From the NCBI RefSeq assembly GCF_021155765.1, contig NC_060114.1:5084001-5148000 (forward strand): 64,000 bases of DNA, given 5' to 3'. Made by a program: the position numbers and the translations under genes. Positions 50,813 through 63,220 of the stretch are shown here, one piece after another (the first letter of the stretch is position 1; each line of letters opens with the position of its first letter). The notes under the pieces are model-generated. The model did no database searches. It saw only the letters and a list, made by a program, of their open reading frames with translations, and was not told where the DNA came from. The stretch is from Diprion similis (Eukaryota; Arthropoda; Insecta; Hymenoptera; Diprionidae).

Positions 50813-51157
50813 TAAGGACAGTTTACAATGTTCGTAGCCATAACCGTAACAGCTTCAGAAGTAGGAAGTTGGAGGATAAGGAAGCTCTTTTATGGTTTAC
50901 AGCACCAGTTGGTAGTGACACTTTTCCAAAATCCGTTTCAGTAAAGTCTAGTCCGTGATGTAATCACACCATGCTTTTTTGGTCTAGCCAAACTTTAACT
51001 TCGTATTGAAGGGTTATACGAACAGCCAAAGGGCTTTGGACGATTTGGACGATTTGAGGGCTTTGGGATTGTGGACGAGCTTTTTATATTTATGGAAACT
51101 GAAATGTTCACTTGAAGCGGTTACGGTTACGAACATTGTAAACCGTTCTTAAGGTGC
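50813..51157. repeat. Foldback element
   Basis: 'cttaaggacagtttacaatgttcgtagccataaccgtaacagcttc' at the left is matched in reverse by 'gaagcggttacggttacgaacattgtaaaccgttcttaag' at the right. Arms are about 45 bp. Confidence 0.75.
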
Positions 51158-52305
51158 CGCTGACCTGGCTTGTAAATATCAATTTCGTAACGTCATAAGC
51201 ACTTACGTTGCACTAAGACCGCTAATTTCATTGGCCTGTTCCGTTAAATCCGAGCAATGAAGGATTTTTATACTCAGAAGAAAAATCTTCTAAATTGAAC
51301 AAATTTCGATTGAATATGAATCTGTTAAATAATTTTTATGTTACGAGGGAGAAAATTTATTTCAACGCAATTTTTTTTTTTCCGAGCAGGCAATGTTTTA
51401 ATACGTTCGTACTTCGTATTTGAATAAAACTTTTTTTTTGGTCGTAAGACAGATGCACAAACCGGAACATTAGCTTAAAAATGAAAATACTTCAGACCAT
51501 GCAATTTTATAATGTTGTATAATTTTTTTTTTATTCACATGCTAAGATTGAAACACTTTTGAGCTGTAACAATTTAAGTGTCCTGCAAATGCTATCGTGA
51601 ACTTATCAGAAGCTGAAGATATTCCTAAGCCCAACCAGGCTTGTACGAATTTAAAAACACTGGCCTTACTCAGTCGTTTCTGGACCATTGAGTGTCACCT
51701 GAAACGATGAATTAATCACAAACTCCAGGTTTCGTTCAGACTATGTTCAAATTAGATCAATGCACCTTTAAATTTTCAGAGTTATGCATAACGGACAATA
51801 AACAGCTGACCAGAAAATGCGATTACGTTCTTCGATACGATTTTAGCAATTGAAGAAAGCTCATGATCGCTGTACTGAATCGGAAAAAAGATAGAGCATC
51901 CAATCCAATTATTCAATGATAGAAATTCGATAGCATTGAAAAGCAGAATAAATAGTCTAGTAGTTGCATCCGGAAAATCACATTGTTTTCGGTCACATCG
52001 CAAAATACCAGACTCTATGTTTACAGTTTCAAATTATTCACTCTCCAGGATTCTCAGTGAAACGTGATGAAATTCGATGAAGTTTTTGAACCATGTGAAA
52101 ACTTGCGTAATACCAAAAGAAGTTATGAGATTCGGTAAATAATTATAAAGCCGTATTAACCAGTGTGAAAATTTTTAATACTATAATCTCTCAAGTACAA
52201 AACAATTAGTCCATCGAATACGTATAATATAGGCAGTAATAGTTGATCATAATTTTATAACTATCGCCGAATTGTGCAACGAGATTTAATTACTTCAGTT
52301 TTAAA

Positions 52306-54496
52306 CTAAGATGGGTCTTCGTACTGCCGATACTCGTCATTTTCGCTGTCACTGTCCGAGCCCGAAACCGCGTCGGCAAAATCATCGTCCATTTCGGCTT
52401 TGATCCTTGCCTTGTATTTTGCGTATTCGAAGCCGAAGCGGTCGACATCGTCCTCAGCTAGAGCGTAAACAAGGTCTTCATCGTCGCTTGACACTTCACT
52501 ATCATCTCTGAGGCTTATCCTCTTCACTGCGGACCGCATATCTTCCTCGCATATGGAATTCTCAGAATGGTCGGAATCCGGATAATCGTTTCTCCAATTC
52601 GATTCGGAGTTTGAGTCTTCGGACTGATCGCATACTTCTGCATCTATTCCGTTGTCTCTGTAGGAGCCAAATACCAGCTCCTCTTGAAGCGGGTGAACTG
52701 AGACTAGTTGATCTATCAGCATGTCGTCACCTGTTTGTGTATAATACAAATCGTAGACGTAGTTTTCATCCTAAAATGGGACATATCAAATTGTTAGGGA
52801 TGTTTTGGTGTTTAAGCATCTGTAACTTTTTTTTTTCTCTAATCTAATGTATTTACAGTAAGCATTCCTAATAGAAAGTTGTTCAACTTTCTTATTGACA
52901 CTGTTACTTTAATGCTCGAGTTTCTAAACTCTTCTAATTAGAATATTATTTACTTGAAAAAACTAACCAGCGAAAAGTGAAACGAACAAATCTGTAGAAA
53001 TTTACGCTGCTTTTCAATGCTGTTTCCGAAAATAATTATATTTGACAGTCTTTGTATATTTCCAAAACCCAAAAACATTACAAAGATAATTTTTGCTTAA
53101 AATCTGATCAGTTTTAAGTTCAATGAAACCAAGGTAATAGACCCAATTTGACTAAGGCAGTTCTTCAGTTTCCAAATTGTGGTTTTTGGAAAATAAGATG
53201 TACATTTTGTTTTAGCAAATATCTCTGGAAGAGCCTATTCGATTTAGCCCAACATTCTAACGATTCTCCGGTGGAAAACAGCATTGGTTGCAATGAAAAT
53301 CATAAATGAACTACCTGTGTAGTGACAGCAGTTTCTTCAGGGATATGAAAAGTGGAATCTTCGACATCAATTACAGAAATTTCTTTGTTGACAAGTTCCT
53401 CTACATCGCTCGGTTCGAGAGAGCGAAAGTAGTTTACCACTTTGAACCGATTTTCCTGTGATTTCTGTTTAGTCTGTTCACGTGTCTTTGAAGTAACATC
53501 GGTCACAACATGATGCTTGAAGTTTGCCTTCAATTCTTCTTTTGTGAGTGTTTTACTGATGTACTCGATGACATTGTCAGCCTGGAAGTAAAAAGTAAAA
53601 CAAAGGTGAATTGGAAAGTTAGTTTGAATCAAGTACAATTTCGAACATTACAATTAACGATAGTGAATTCCTGTTTGCAAAAGAGAAGCAAAAAAGGCAG
53701 GGGGTTAAAGAAAACAAGTGAATGTGGGAAAATTAAAGATGGAAACCGTCAAAACTGCTGAATTTAAATTAAAGAGATTCGACAATATCGGAACTGAAAA
53801 ATGACTTCTGAAATTGCTAGCCGAAATTTAGATAGAAAACATATTGCAGGGAGTAAAGATTACCTGAATTTTTACATTTTCCAGATCCAAAATTCTTAAG
53901 TTTCCAATTACCTCGTATCTTTTAATATTAGATTGATGAATGAGAAAATTAAATCGATCGTTAGAAACTATATTCAATTTATTTCAAAGTATTAAACTTT
54001 GTTCATATCAAAAATTTTATTACAAACTCAATAATCACACATAAACAGGTACGCCAAAAATTTTGCTAACAAGATAAGAATAGGAAGGATATAAAAGCTG
54101 GAGTTTGAAATTTTTAATGTTTCCAGAATTTCAACAAAACACCCTGGCTTTATTCCACGATTCTTTTAGATGAAAGGAAAATCCCCAATATCGGATCGAG
54201 TGGCAATCATGCATAACCTTGTTTCAGAATAAGAGTACATTACGTATAATTCTAGTGAATAATGCGTTTACTTATCTTTGCGTAAACTTTGGCTAACTTG
54301 TATTTCGCGTACGAATATAATGAATTATATATACCTGATTTTTGACCGTACCGGCAAACTTTAATACAGCTGTGACAGGGTCGCTGGCTGTCTCTGCGGC
54401 GTCGATATTTTCAGTTTTTCGCCGTTTACAAGCGATCACTAAAGCCTCTAGAGGTTCCTCGTGGTTTCTTCGTTTCACACGCAAAACCGCTGCCAT
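52306..54496 (-). CDS. SLC7A6OS: SLC7A6OS / Iwr1, RNA polymerase II nuclear import factor
   Basis: Three minus-strand exons join in phase: 54496-54335, 53581-53315 and 52770-52306, giving 297 residues. The N-terminus MAAVLRVKRR…EALVIACKRRK matches the family start (VLRVKRK…EALVLACKR); it is basic and likely carries the nuclear localisation signal. The diagnostic Iwr1 block is present: DENYVYDLYY at about 144-153, followed by acidic sequence with SNWRNDYPDSD at about 200-210 (family ENNWRNEYPEEE). The C-terminus is acidic and serine-rich. In yeast, Iwr1 binds assembled Pol II and directs its import; the human protein has about the same size (309). The middle is variable. The gene ends about 7 kb from ARS2, which converges on it. 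Confidence 0.9.
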
Positions 54497-55985
54497 ATCT
54501 AATTATTTGATGCAACTGAATGAAGCTGGAAATCGCGAGAATATTCGATGATGTTCGCTGCACTGAACAAAACCAACCGACGGAATACCTGTGCGTTTGT
54601 CAGTTCAACTGAAACTTCGCAGCAACCTTCAGAGTAGTAATGATATGGATATTAAAAAACCGATGGTATACGTTGGTCTTAAGTTGGATTTCCAAGGGCA
54701 GCAGAATTCTGTGGCAGCATGTTGCTACCTTAGCGCTACACTGCGACAGCAAAATACGGTTCATGAAAATGTGTCCGCAGTCCAAAGCGGCAGCAAACGC
54801 GTTCCGTAAGTTGATCATGTGAGTCAGCAGTGGATCTCATTTTATTTCTGTTTGAATTAATTATCTTTATATATATAAAAACGTATGTCAGCTGTTTGCG
54901 AGACGTGCTAAAAATACAAAAAATTCTTGACAGGATCGGACACATTTCGGACAGGATACTTACAGGATATTGACAGACACGGACAGATACGAATTGAATC
55001 TGTAAAGGTCTATCCGGAGATCTTGTTTGTATACTATCCAAACGTGTTAGATTGTGTCCGACATTTTTTGTAGGGTAGAGATAGCCTTGCATTTTTGCGA
55101 TAATCAAAGCTCGGTAACTTTTCGTCTTAGAATCGGTTTGCAGGACTCTTTTTTCACTAATTAGACCCTCAGGAATACGAAATAGGTACCAAATAAGCGT
55201 GGAACTAACATCAGGTGGATTAAAAAGGAGTCCTTCGTTTTTCGCCTATAGGGAGGAACCGATTCGTTCATTGATTTATTTGAATACAGGTGACATCAAA
55301 TAGTGAGCATACAATATCATACACATCATTTCCTGCAGAGACCCATTGCGCCTGGAGGTTGGGCGGAGCTTAAACTCTACCCACAAACTACAATAATAAC
55401 TACCTGATATAATATTTTTCATACCCTGCCTGAGGTTATGTATATTGCATTTCATCATATTATAGTGAGATTTCTCATGTAGTGCTTAGTCAATATTTGG
55501 CTTTTCTTTTTGTCTTCTACCACAATACTATTTGAGAACTTAGAAAAATACTATACATTGACGCCAAAACACCTGTACTACGATAAGGACATATATTGAA
55601 TAAATTAAACAAAGACATTGATCTTATGAGTTTGTGATTTATCTTCCCCTCCTCTATAAAGAGTTGGTGCAAATTTTATTTGTTCGTCCGTGAGTCTCTG
55701 ATTTGTGGCTTGCTTAGTGAACGATTAGGCGCTCTTTCAGGCATGCAGGCTTGAATTCAGATCTACAGCATCAACATCGCGAGCAAACTGTAGGTCAGTG
55801 CCTTTTTCGTTCGACCTCGTGACATCATATGTTCCCGCGATACCGGAAGTAGTTTCGCGTTAAAATATCTCATCTTTTTCATATTCTTGCTGTAAGTAGC
55901 ATGTAAGCAAGCGATAGCATGGATCTTTTCTCAGGAGACATGACAGAAGATGCGCGGGATGAATAGCACAGAAATCACTAAGAAG
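54497..55985. other. SLC7A6OS upstream region, no second gene recognised
   Basis: Must contain the SLC7A6OS promoter. Short open frames at 54591-54822 on both strands resemble no protein I know. The sequence from about 54930 has repeated 'ggacaggat/ggacagatac' motifs. Otherwise nothing is seen before the satellite. Confidence 0.4.
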
Positions 55986-58432
55986 GGGCCTGTAGCAGAG
56001 GTTTTACAGAAACGGTGTTTAGTTTTTTCGCTGTGACTCTTGATCCGTTGCTCGCAGCGCATTCGGACTGCGCTAAATCGTTTTCTCTTGCAAAATTACG
56101 TCGGAATAGTGCATGCAAGAATTAATTGCAGCACTTTTCAGAATCGTCGAAATTTTCGCAAAAAATACAAAGGGGTTAGCCTTACTTTTTCGTCCTTTTT
56201 TGGAGCCGAGAATTTTTCGTCTCGGAATCGATTCGTATGACCCTTTCTAGATTCATTGGACGCCAAGGAACTCAGAAAAAACAACAAAAAAAGCGTGGGA
56301 CCAACAGCAGAGAAATTACGACGCAGGGACCAGCAGCAGAAAAATTGAGAAAATACGTCTTTCGTTTTCCGGCTGTAACTTTTGATCCGTTGCTCGCAGC
56401 GCATTCGGACTGCGCTCAATCGTTTTCTCTCGCAAAATTACGTCGGAATAGTGCACGCAAGAATTAATTGCAGCACTTTTCAGAATCGTCGAAATTTTCG
56501 CAAAAAATACAAAGGGGTTAGCCTTACTTTTTCGTCCATTTTTGGAGCCGAGAATTTTTCGTCTCGGAATCGATTCGTATGACCCTTTCTAGATTAATTG
56601 GACGCCAAGGAACTCAGAAAACACAACAAAAAGAGCGTGGGACCAACAGCAGAGAAATTACGACGCAGGGACCAGCAGCAGAAAAATTGAGAAAATACGT
56701 CTTTCGTTTTCCGGCTGTAACTTTTGATCCGTTGCTCGCAGCGCATTCGGACTGCGCTCAATCGTTTTCTCTCGCAAAATTACGTCGGAATAGTGCATGC
56801 AAGAATAATTGCAGCACTTTTCAGAATCGTCGAAATTTTCGCAAAAAATACAAAGGGGTTAACCTTACTTTTTCGTCCATTTTTGGAGCCGAGAATTTTT
56901 CGTCTCGGAATCGATTCGTATGACCCTTTCTAGATTAATTGGACGCCAAGGAACTCAGAAAACACAACAAAAAAAGCGTGGGACCAACAGCAGAGAAATT
57001 ACGACGCAGGGACCAGCAGCGGAAAAAGTGAGAAAATACGTCTTTCGTTTTCCGGCTGTAACTTTTGATCCGTTGCTCGCAGCGCATTCGGACTGCGCTC
57101 AATCGTTTTCTCTCGCAAAATTACGTCGGAATAGTGCATGCAAGAATTAATTGCAGCACTTTTCAGAATCGTCGAAATTTTCGCAAAAAATACAAAGGGG
57201 TTGGCCTTACTTTTTCGTCCATTTTTGGAGCCGAGAATTTTTCGTCTCGGAATCGATTCGTATGACCCTTTCTAGATTAATTGGACGCCAAGGAACTCAG
57301 AAAACACAACAAAAAAAGCGTGGGACAAACAGCAGAGATATTACGACGCAGGGACCAGCAGCAGAAAAATTGAGAAAATACGTCTTTCGTTTTCCGGCTG
57401 TAACTTTTGATCCGTTGCTCGCAGCGCATTCGGACTGCGCTCAATCGTTTTCTCTCGCAAAATTACGTCGGAATAGTGCATGCAAGAATTAATTGCAGCA
57501 CTTTTCAGAATCGTCGAAATTTTCGCAAAAAATACAAAGGGGTTGGCCTTACTTTTTCGTCCATTTTTGGAGCCGAGAATTTTTCGTCTCGGAATCGATT
57601 CGTATGACCCTTTCTAGATTAATTGGACGCCAAGGAACTCAGAAAACACAACAAAAAAAGCGTGGGACAAACAGCAGAGATATTACGACGCAGGGACCAG
57701 CAGCAGAAAAATTGAGAAAATACGTCTTTCGTTTTCCGGCTGTAACTTTTGATCCGTTGCTCGCAGCGCATTCGGACTGCGCTGAATCGTTTTCTCTCGC
57801 GGAATTACGTCGGAATAGTGCATGCAAGAATTGATTGCAGCACTTATCAGAATCGTCGAAATTTTCGCAAAAAATACAAAGGGGTTAGCCTTACTTTTTG
57901 GTCCATTTTTGGAGCCGAGAATTTTCCGTCTCGGAATCGATTCGTATGACTCTTTCTAGATTAATTGGACGCCAAGGAACTCAGAAAACCCAACAAAAAA
58001 AGCGTGGGACCAACAGCAGAGAAATTACGACGCAGGGACCAGCAGCAGAAAAATTGAGAAAATACGTCTTTCGTTTTCCGGCTGTAACTTTTGATCCGTT
58101 GCTCGCAGCGCATTCGGACTGCGCTCAATCGTTTTCTCTCGCAAAATTACGTCGGAATAGTGCATGCAAGAATTAATTGCAGCACTTTTCAGAATCGTCG
58201 AAATTTTCGCAAAAAATACAAAGGGGTTAGCCTTACTTTTTCGTCCATTTTTGGAGCCGAGAATTTTTCGTCTCGGAATCGATTCGTATGACCCTTTCTA
58301 GATTAATTGGACGCCAAGGAACTCAGAAAACACAACAAAAAAAGCGTGGGACCAACAGCAGAGATATTACGACGCAGGGACCAGCAGCAGAAAAATTGAG
58401 AAAATACGTCTTTCGTTTTCCGGCTGTAACTT

Positions 58433-60826
58433 TTGATCCGTTGCTCGCAGCGCATTCGGACTGCGCTCAATCGATTTCTCTCGCAAAATTTCGTCGGAAT
58501 AGTGCATGCAAGAATTAATTGCAGCACTTTTCAGAATCGTCGAAATTTTCGCAAAAAATACAAAGAGGTTAGCCTTACTTTTTCGTCCATTTTTGGAGCC
58601 GAGAATTTTTCGTCTCGGAATCGATTCGTATGACCCTTTCTAGATTAATTGGACGCCAAGGAACTCAGAAAACACAACAAAAAAAGCGTGGGACCAACAG
58701 CAGAGATATTACGACGCAGGGACCAGCAGCAGAAAAATTGAGAAAATACGTCTTTCGTTTTCCGGCTGTAACTTTTGATCCGTTGCTCGCAGCGCATTCG
58801 GACTGCGCTCAATCGATTTCTCTCGCAAAATTACGTCGGAATAGTGCAGGCAAGAATTAATTGCAGCACTTTTCAGAATCGTCGAAATTTTCGCAAAAAA
58901 TACAAAGGGGTTAGCCTTACTTTTTGGTCCATTTTTGGAGCCGAGAATTTTTCGTCTCGGAATCGATTCGTATGACCCTTTCCAGATTAATTGGACGCCA
59001 AGGAACTCAGAAAACACAACAAAAAAAGCGTGGGACCAACAGCAGAGAAATTACGACGCAGGGCCCAGCAGCGGAAAAATTGAGAAAATACGTCTTTCGT
59101 TTTCCGGCTGTAACTTTTGATCCGTTGCTCGCAGCGCATTCGGACTGCGCTCAATCGTTTTCTCTCGCAAAATTACGTCGGAATAGTGCATGCAAGAATT
59201 AATTGCAGCACTTTTCAGAATCGTCGAAATTTTCGCAAAAAATACAAAGGGGTTAGCCTTACTTTTTCGTCCATTTTTGGAGCCGAGAATTTTTCGTCTC
59301 GGAATCGAGTCGTATGACCCTTTCTAGATTAATTGGACGCCAAGGAACTCAGAAAACACAACAAAAAAAGCGTGGGACCAACAGCAGAGATATTACGACG
59401 CAGGGACCAGCAGCGGAAAAATTGAGAAAATACGTCTTTCGTTTTCCGGCTGTAACTTTTGATCCGTTGCTCGCAGCGCATTCGGACTGCGCTCAATCGT
59501 TTTCTCTCGCAAAATTACGTCGGAATAGTGCATGCAAGAATTAATTGCAGCACTTTTCAGAATCGTCGAAATTTTCGCAAAAAATACAAAGGGGTTAGCC
59601 TTACTTTTTGGTCCATTTTTGGAGCCGAGAATTTTTCGTCTCGGAATCGATTCGTATGACCCTTTCTAGATTAATTGGACGCCAAGGAACTCAGAAAACA
59701 CAACAAAAAAAGCGTGGGACCAACAGCAGAGAAATTACGACGCAGGGACCAGCAGCGGAAAAATTGAGAAAATACGTCTTTCGTTTTCCGGCTGTAACTT
59801 TTGATCCGTTGCTCGCAGCGCATTCGGACTGCGCTCAATCGTTTTCTTTCGCAAAATTACGTCGGAATAGTGCATGCAAGAATTAATTGCAGCACTTTTC
59901 AGAATCGTCGAAATTTTCGCAACAAATACAAAGGGGTTAGCCTTACTTTTTCGTCCATTTTTGGAGCCGAGAATTTTTCGTCTCGGAATCGATTCGTATG
60001 ACCCTTTCTAGATTAATTGGACGCCAAGGAACTCAGAAAACACAACAAAAAAAGCGTGGGACCAACAGCAGAGAAATTACGACGCAGGGCCCAGCAGCGG
60101 AAAAATTGAGAAAATACGTCTTTCGTTTTCCGGCTGTAACTTTTGATCCGTTGCTCGCAGCGCATTCGGACTGCGCTCAATCGTTTTCTCTCGCAAAATT
60201 ACGTCGGAATAGTGCATGCAAGAATTAATTGCAGCACTTTTCAGAATCGTCGAAATTTTCGCAAAAAATACAAAGGGGTTAGCCTTACTTTTTCGTCCAT
60301 TTTTGGAGCCGAGAATTTTTCGTCTCGGAATCGAGTCGTATGACCCTTTCTAGATTAATTGGACGCCAAGGAACTCAGAAAACACAACAAAAAAAGCGTG
60401 GGACCAACAGCAGAGATATTACGACGCAGGGACCAGCAGCGGAAAAATTGAGAAAATACGTCTTTCGTTTTCCGGCTGTAACTTTTGATCCGTTGCTCGC
60501 AGCGCATTCGGACTGCGCTCAATCGTTTTCTCTCGCAAAATTACGTCGGAATAGTGCATGCAAGAATTAATTGCAGCACTTTTTAGAATCGTCGAAATTT
60601 TCGCAAAAAATACAAAGGGGTTAGCCTTACTTTTTCGTCCATTTTTGGAGCCGAGAATTTTTCGTCTCGGAATCGATTCGTATGACCCTTTCTAGATTAA
60701 TTGGACGCCAAGGAACTCAGAAAACACAACAAAAAAAGCGTGGGACCAACAGCAGAGAAATTACGACGCAGGGACCAGCAGCGGAAAAATTGAGAAAATA
60801 CGTCTTTCGTTTTCCGGCTGTAACTT
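58433..60826. repeat. Higher-order satellite repeat, unit 1 (7 monomers, 2394 bp)
   Basis: Seven consecutive monomers each have private variants: atcgatttctc with aaaatttcg and aaagagg (1), gcaggcaag with tttttggtcc and tccag (2), atcgagtcg (3), tttttggtcc (4), ttttctttcgc with caacaaata (5), atcgagtcg (6), ctttttag (7). The same order returns exactly 2394 bp later. Confidence 0.85.
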
Positions 60827-63220
60827 TTGATCCGTTGCTCGCAGCGCATTCGGACTGCGCTCAATCGATTTCTCTCGCAAAATTTCGTCGGAATAGTGCA
60901 TGCAAGAATTAATTGCAGCACTTTTCAGAATCGTCGAAATTTTCGCAAAAAATACAAAGAGGTTAGCCTTACTTTTTCGTCCATTTTTGGAGCCGAGAAT
61001 TTTTCGTCTCGGAATCGATTCGTATGACCCTTTCTAGATTAATTGGACGCCAAGGAACTCAGAAAACACAACAAAAAAAGCGTGGGACCAACAGCAGAGA
61101 TATTACGACGCAGGGACCAGCAGCAGAAAAATTGAGAAAATACGTCTTTCGTTTTCCGGCTGTAACTTTTGATCCGTTGCTCGCAGCGCATTCGGACTGC
61201 GCTCAATCGATTTCTCTCGCAAAATTACGTCGGAATAGTGCAGGCAAGAATTAATTGCAGCACTTTTCAGAATCGTCGAAATTTTCGCAAAAAATACAAA
61301 GGGGTTAGCCTTACTTTTTGGTCCATTTTTGGAGCCGAGAATTTTTCGTCTCGGAATCGATTCGTATGACCCTTTCCAGATTAATTGGACGCCAAGGAAC
61401 TCAGAAAACACAACAAAAAAAGCGTGGGACCAACAGCAGAGAAATTACGACGCAGGGCCCAGCAGCGGAAAAATTGAGAAAATACGTCTTTCGTTTTCCG
61501 GCTGTAACTTTTGATCCGTTGCTCGCAGCGCATTCGGACTGCGCTCAATCGTTTTCTCTCGCAAAATTACGTCGGAATAGTGCATGCAAGAATTAATTGC
61601 AGCACTTTTCAGAATCGTCGAAATTTTCGCAAAAAATACAAAGGGGTTAGCCTTACTTTTTCGTCCATTTTTGGAGCCGAGAATTTTTCGTCTCGGAATC
61701 GAGTCGTATGACCCTTTCTAGATTAATTGGACGCCAAGGAACTCAGAAAACACAACAAAAAAAGCGTGGGACCAACAGCAGAGATATTACGACGCAGGGA
61801 CCAGCAGCGGAAAAATTGAGAAAATACGTCTTTCGTTTTCCGGCTGTAACTTTTGATCCGTTGCTCGCAGCGCATTCGGACTGCGCTCAATCGTTTTCTC
61901 TCGCAAAATTACGTCGGAATAGTGCATGCAAGAATTAATTGCAGCACTTTTCAGAATCGTCGAAATTTTCGCAAAAAATACAAAGGGGTTAGCCTTACTT
62001 TTTGGTCCATTTTTGGAGCCGAGAATTTTTCGTCTCGGAATCGATTCGTATGACCCTTTCTAGATTAATTGGACGCCAAGGAACTCAGAAAACACAACAA
62101 AAAAAGCGTGGGACCAACAGCAGAGAAATTACGACGCAGGGACCAGCAGCGGAAAAATTGAGAAAATACGTCTTTCGTTTTCCGGCTGTAACTTTTGATC
62201 CGTTGCTCGCAGCGCATTCGGACTGCGCTCAATCGTTTTCTTTCGCAAAATTACGTCGGAATAGTGCATGCAAGAATTAATTGCAGCACTTTTCAGAATC
62301 GTCGAAATTTTCGCAACAAATACAAAGGGGTTAGCCTTACTTTTTCGTCCATTTTTGGAGCCGAGAATTTTTCGTCTCGGAATCGATTCGTATGACCCTT
62401 TCTAGATTAATTGGACGCCAAGGAACTCAGAAAACACAACAAAAAAAGCGTGGGACCAACAGCAGAGAAATTACGACGCAGGGCCCAGCAGCGGAAAAAT
62501 TGAGAAAATACGTCTTTCGTTTTCCGGCTGTAACTTTTGATCCGTTGCTCGCAGCGCATTCGGACTGCGCTCAATCGTTTTCTCTCGCAAAATTACGTCG
62601 GAATAGTGCATGCAAGAATTAATTGCAGCACTTTTCAGAATCGTCGAAATTTTCGCAAAAAATACAAAGGGGTTAGCCTTACTTTTTCGTCCATTTTTGG
62701 AGCCGAGAATTTTTCGTCTCGGAATCGAGTCGTATGACCCTTTCTAGATTAATTGGACGCCAAGGAACTCAGAAAACACAACAAAAAAAGCGTGGGACCA
62801 ACAGCAGAGATATTACGACGCAGGGACCAGCAGCGGAAAAATTGAGAAAATACGTCTTTCGTTTTCCGGCTGTAACTTTTGATCCGTTGCTCGCAGCGCA
62901 TTCGGACTGCGCTCAATCGTTTTCTCTCGCAAAATTACGTCGGAATAGTGCATGCAAGAATTAATTGCAGCACTTTTTAGAATCGTCGAAATTTTCGCAA
63001 AAAATACAAAGGGGTTAGCCTTACTTTTTCGTCCATTTTTGGAGCCGAGAATTTTTCGTCTCGGAATCGATTCGTATGACCCTTTCTAGATTAATTGGAC
63101 GCCAAGGAACTCAGAAAACACAACAAAAAAAGCGTGGGACCAACAGCAGAGAAATTACGACGCAGGGACCAGCAGCGGAAAAATTGAGAAAATACGTCTT
63201 TCGTTTTCCGGCTGTAACTT
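60827..63220. repeat. Higher-order satellite repeat, unit 2 (7 monomers, 2394 bp)
   Basis: Repeats all diagnostic variants of unit 1 in order; by eye I found no difference in the landmarks compared. The following monomers (63221 and 63563) resemble types 2 and 3, so type 1 is missing from the third unit as seen here. Confidence 0.85.

Noticed and set aside
54591..54822. Possible first exon of a gene divergent from SLC7A6OS
   Set aside because: Frames are open on both strands but none matches a protein I know, and no downstream exons were found before the satellite.
56360..56380. Possible CENP-B box in the satellite (cgtctttcgttttccggctg)
   Set aside because: Only the TTCG part agrees; the required A and CGGG positions do not match.
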